A DNA stretch of 8,704 nucleotides from an uncultured Selenomonadaceae bacterium. GTDB taxonomy: Bacteria; Bacillota_C; Negativicutes; Selenomonadales; Selenomonadaceae. Both the position numbers and the translations under genes were made by a program. Positions 6,173 to 8,704 of the stretch are shown piece after piece; the stretch's first letter is position 1; each line of letters starts with the position of its first letter. The notes beneath the pieces are model-generated. The model did no database searches, was not told where the DNA came from, and saw nothing but the letters and a program-made list of their open reading frames with translations. The stretch lies in NCBI GenBank assembly GCA_946402475.1, contig CAMIWP010000031.1:1-8704 (forward strand), in the 5' to 3' direction.

Positions 6173-6782
6173 AACCGTCTACATGGTAGCGGTCTCCATG
6201 GTCATCGCCACTGTCCTGGGCGTTCCCTTGGGGGTGCTGCTGCACACCACGGGAAAGGGGGAAATCCTCGAAAATCTTCCCCTCAACCGCATCATCGGCG
6301 GAATCGTCAACGCCATACGCTCCATCCCCTTCATCATCCTCATGGTAGCCATCATCCCCTTCACCCGTCTGCTGGTGGGGAGCGCCATCGGAACCACGGC
6401 GGCCATGGTTCCTCTGGTCATCGCCTCGGTGCCCTTCATCGGGCGACAGGTGGAGACTTCCTTGAAGGAAGTGCCCTACGGCATCGTGGAGGCGGCCCTC
6501 TCCATGGGGGCGACCCCCGCACAGATCATATGCCGGGTGCTCCTGCCGGAGGCCATGCCCAGCATCACGGCCCAGCTCACCACCGTCATCATCGCCCTGG
6601 TGGGGGAGTCCGCCATGGCGGGAGCCATCGGCGGCGGCGGCCTGGGGGATCTTGCCATCCGCTACGGCTACCAGCGGTTTCGTCCCGATGTGATGATCGC
6701 CACGGTAATCATCCTCATCGTCCTCGTTCAGTTCGTTCAATATGCCGGCAATACCCTTGCCCGGCATTTGAATAAGAAGTAA
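6129..6782 (+). CDS. metI: MetI, methionine ABC importer permease
   Basis: Inner-membrane permease of the MetNIQ importer, 217 residues, the usual MetI length. About five hydrophobic segments are visible (roughly 15-38, 55-78, 83-104, 145-168, 186-207). The cytoplasmic EAA loop that docks on MetN is intact: EAALSMGA at 121-128 followed by LLPEAMPS at 138-145. The ATG at 6129 lies inside metN and is served by GGAGGTGATC (6115-6124), which matches the anti-Shine-Dalgarno at every position and itself lies within metN codons. In-frame ATGs at codons 5 and 6 have no better site. The 44-base overlap suggests coupled, balanced synthesis with metN. Confidence 0.95.
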   Translation: MSSDMMPLLAKALGETVYMVAVSMVIATVLGVPLGVLLHTTGKGEILENLPLNRIIGGIVNAIRSIPFIILMVAIIPFTRLLVGSAIGTTAAMVPLVIASVPFIGRQVETSLKEVPYGIVEAALSMGATPAQIICRVLLPEAMPSITAQLTTVIIALVGESAMAGAIGGGGLGDLAIRYGYQRFRPDVMIATVIILIVLVQFVQYAGNTLARHLNKK

Positions 6783-6808
6783 TATTTTTTATCAAGGGAG
6801 GAATTATT

Positions 6809-7651
6809 ATGAAAAAAGCCTTTGCACTCATGGCTGCCCTCATGGCTCTCTGCCTTGCCCTTGCGGGCTGCGGCGGAAGTCCGTCCGCATCTTCCGGCTC
6901 CGGCTCGGCGTCTCCGGCATCCTCGGGGACGAAGGCCCTCAAGGTGGGCGCCACCCCCGTTCCCCACGCAGAGCTCCTCGAGGTCGTCAAGCCCCTTCTC
7001 AAGGAGCAGGGCATCGACCTGGAAATCGTTGAGTTCAGCGACTATGTGCAGCCGAATCTGGCCCTCAACGACAAGGAGCTGGATGCCAACTTCTTCCAGC
7101 ACGCCCCCTACCTGGAGAACTTCATCTCCGAGCACAAGGAATGCACGCTGGCCAATGCGGCGGGCATCCACATTGAGCCCATGGGCATCTACTCCAAGAA
7201 GATAAAGGATCTGAAGGAGCTCAAGGACGGCGCCGCCATCGCCGTTCCCAACGACCCCACCAACGAGGGCCGCTCTCTGCTCCTCCTGGAAAAGGCCGGT
7301 CTTCTGAAGCTCAAGGAGGGCGTGGCGGAAAAGGCCACCATCCAAGACATCGCCCAGAACCCCAAGAACATCAAGTTCCAGGAGGTGGAAGCCGCCCAGG
7401 TGCCCCGCACCCTGGAGGATGTGGACGCTGCCGTCATCAACACGAACTACGCCATGCTGGTGAACCTGGTTCCCACCAAGGACGCTCTCTTCATCGAGGA
7501 CAGCACCTCTCCCTACGTGAACATCATCGCCGTTCGCCAGGGTGACGAGAAACGCCCCGAGATCGAGGCCCTCATCAAGGCCCTCAAGACCGACAAGGTG
7601 AAGCAGTTCATCAAGGACAAGTACAAGGGCGCCGTTGTTCCCGCCTTCTGA
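6809..7651 (+). CDS. metQ: MetQ, methionine-binding lipoprotein (NlpA family)
   Basis: Substrate-binding lipoprotein that delivers methionine to MetNI, 280 residues. A lipoprotein signal peptide ends in the lipobox LALAGC with Cys21 as the lipidated residue. A Ser/Gly/Ala-rich linker (22-41) ties the anchor to the binding domain. Family motifs: KVGATPVPHAELLE (about 45-58), a YVQPNLAL and ELDANFFQHAPYLENF stretch (about 80-105), AVPNDPTNEGRSLLLLEKAGL, and the INTNYAM segment near 212-218. GGGAGG lies 8 bases before the ATG at 6809, 26 bases after metI. Related NlpA proteins bind other D- or L-amino acids, but the metN NIL domain next door makes methionine the best assignment. The operon ends at the hairpin terminator 20 bases downstream. 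Confidence 0.95.
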   Translation: MKKAFALMAALMALCLALAGCGGSPSASSGSGSASPASSGTKALKVGATPVPHAELLEVVKPLLKEQGIDLEIVEFSDYVQPNLALNDKELDANFFQHAPYLENFISEHKECTLANAAGIHIEPMGIYSKKIKDLKELKDGAAIAVPNDPTNEGRSLLLLEKAGLLKLKEGVAEKATIQDIAQNPKNIKFQEVEAAQVPRTLEDVDAAVINTNYAMLVNLVPTKDALFIEDSTSPYVNIIAVRQGDEKRPEIEALIKALKTDKVKQFIKDKYKGAVVPAF

Positions 7652-7670
7652 TGCTACCGTCCTCTCACTA

Positions 7671-7706
7671 AAAACCGTCCAAGGCATCCCTGCTTTGGAC
7701 GGTTTT
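7671..7706. terminator. Bidirectional intrinsic terminator between metQ and purC
   Basis: AAAACCGTCCAA (7671-7682) and TTGGACGGTTTT (7695-7706) are perfect 12-base inverted arms around a 12-base loop. A-runs and T-runs at the stem base give a T-tract on both strands, so it can stop metNIQ from the left and purC from the right. It sits 19 bases past the metQ stop and 22 before the purC stop. Confidence 0.9.
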
Positions 7707-7728
7707 GTTATATGCAAGCATTGTTTGA

Positions 7729-8610
7729 TTACGCTTCGGGGGAAAACTCCTTCCCCGTCAACATCCGAAAGGCTTCCTTGTACTTTGCGACGGTCTTTTC
7801 AATGATTTCCTCGGGAAGGAGATAGTCACTGTCGGGATTTGCCTTCAGCCAGTCCCGAACAAACTGCTTGTCGTAAGAAGGCTGAGCCCTCCCCGCCTCG
7901 TATCCCTCCAAGGGCCAGAAACGGGAACTGTCCGGCGTCAGCACCTCATCCCCCAGCAGGATATTCCCCGCCTCATCCAAGCCGAACTCGAATTTCGTAT
8001 CCGCAATGATGATGCCCCGGCTTCTCGCGTAATCGGCGCATTTCCTGTAGATGGCGATGGTATAGTCTCTGACTTTTTCCGCATATTCCCGGCCCTTTCC
8101 CGGGAACTCCTTTTCCAGTACCTCTGCGCCCTGCTCCAGGGAAACATTCTCATCATGGTCCCCGAGCTCCGCCTTGGTGCTGGGTGTGAAGATGGGCTCC
8201 GGCAACTTCTCCGACTCCCTGAGTCCCTTCGGCAGTTCAATGCCGCAGACCTTGCCGGTCTTTCGGTAGCTTTCCCAGCCGCTTCCCGTAATGTAGCCGC
8301 GCACGATACACTCCATGGGGAGCATGCGGAGCTTCCGGCACTTCATGCTGTTGCCGAGGAACCCGGGCTGACGGAAAAATTCCGGCATTTCCCCGTTGTC
8401 CACGGAAATCATGTGATTCGGCAAAATATCCCTCGTAAACTCAAACCAGAACTTCGACATCTGGGTGAGGATCGCCCCCTTGTGGGTGATCCGGTTCTTC
8501 AGGATGTGGTCAAAAGCGGAAATGCGATCGGTCGCCACCATGATGATGCTGTCCCCTGCATCGTAGACCTCCCGGACCTTGCCGGATTTGAAGGGTTGAT
8601 ATTCTTTCAT
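7729..8610 (-). CDS. purC: PurC, SAICAR synthetase (long form)
   Basis: Phosphoribosylaminoimidazole-succinocarboxamide synthase joins CAIR and aspartate using ATP, a late step of de novo purine synthesis, in the cytoplasm. Visible motifs: GKVREVYD (10-17, nucleotide loop), TDRISAFDHIL (27-37), the signature LPMECIVRGYITGSGWESY (97-115), FTPSTKAELGDHDENVS (141-157) and IIADTKFEFGLDE (201-213). At 293 residues it is of the long type seen in yeast and some bacteria, not the roughly 235-240 residue type of many Firmicutes; the extra length lies around 110-155 and at the C-terminus. AGGAGG (8616-8621) lies 5 bases before the ATG. It converges on metQ and is not part of that operon. No other purine gene is visible in the window. 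Confidence 0.96.
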   Translation of the reverse strand: MKEYQPFKSGKVREVYDAGDSIIMVATDRISAFDHILKNRITHKGAILTQMSKFWFEFTRDILPNHMISVDNGEMPEFFRQPGFLGNSMKCRKLRMLPMECIVRGYITGSGWESYRKTGKVCGIELPKGLRESEKLPEPIFTPSTKAELGDHDENVSLEQGAEVLEKEFPGKGREYAEKVRDYTIAIYRKCADYARSRGIIIADTKFEFGLDEAGNILLGDEVLTPDSSRFWPLEGYEAGRAQPSYDKQFVRDWLKANPDSDYLLPEEIIEKTVAKYKEAFRMLTGKEFSPEA

Positions 8611-8704
8611 GTGCGCCTCCTGGGAAAACTGGTTTTTTCACTTCTTCGCGGGAAAACTCCCCCTCATAGGTATAGTTCTTCTTTTCCCGAAAATATCCTG
8701 CCCC
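8611..8704 (-). other. purC leader, with inverted repeats; upstream gene not resolved
   Basis: The minus-strand leader holds AGGAGG for purC and two copies of GTTTTCCC (8629-8622 and 8657-8650). CGGGAAAA upstream is an exact inverted partner of the second copy (8649-8656 against 8682-8689) and partly of the first. TATACC near 8671 between the arms is a weak -10 candidate with no good -35. One frame is open from the window edge to a TGA at 8640-8638 (about 21 codons) and could be the tail of an upstream gene, but it is too short to support. Confidence 0.35.

Noticed and set aside
6737..7717. Open frame of 326 codons on the minus strand opposite metQ
   Set aside because: The translation is a low-complexity Leu/Val/Gly/Asp mirror of metQ and crosses the bidirectional terminator. 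No recognisable domain.
8638..8704. C-terminal tail of an upstream gene on the minus strand, ending at 8638
   Set aside because: Only about 21 codons are visible and another frame is open as well, so chance cannot be excluded. Kept as a note in the purC leader entry.

Overview
The window reads as a chromosomal segment of a flagellated, diderm Firmicute (class Negativicutes, most likely Selenomonadaceae; Selenomonas or a close relative is my best guess). Three things point there. The gene order mreB/mbl - flgF - flgG resembles the Bacillus mbl-flhO-flhP block. The cluster also carries flgA and flgH, which serve the P and L rings and so imply an outer membrane. A Bacillus-type YvyF zinc-ribbon protein is encoded just upstream. 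Coding sequence is GC-rich throughout. Placement is by gene content only, not by a database search.

Left arm (1-4893, all on the minus strand). Transcription runs from about 4860 towards position 1: yvyF-like protein, mreB (Mbl-type), flgF, flgG, flgA, flgH. FlgH runs off the left edge but appears to lack only its last few residues. flgG/flgA overlap by one base and flgA/flgH are 20 bases apart, so these three form a tight unit. Three promoter candidates are visible: a sigma-H-like site before yvyF, a very good sigma-A-type site before mreB, and a FliA/sigma-D-like site before flgG. If real, they would give the shape gene, the zinc protein and the late rod/ring genes partly independent control.

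Middle (4817-5101) is a 285-base divergent intergenic region with no gene. It is dense in inverted repeats: a long hairpin, a 19-base operator-like palindrome, a C5/G5 palindrome and a leader hairpin just before metN. I see no SAM (S-box) riboswitch or T-box.

Right arm (5102-7651, plus strand) is a complete metNIQ methionine ABC importer: ATPase with C-terminal NIL domain, permease, and substrate-binding lipoprotein. metI starts inside metN behind a near-perfect Shine-Dalgarno sequence. A strong bidirectional terminator (7671-7706) separates it from the convergent purC (7729-8610, minus strand), a 293-residue SAICAR synthetase of the long form. The last 94 bases are the purC leader, with inverted repeats, possibly including the tail of an upstream gene.

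The genes themselves are ordinary members of known families. The less ordinary material is regulatory: the three promoter types in the flagellar/shape cluster and the palindrome-rich metN-yvyF gap. I did not find evidence for a wholly new system.
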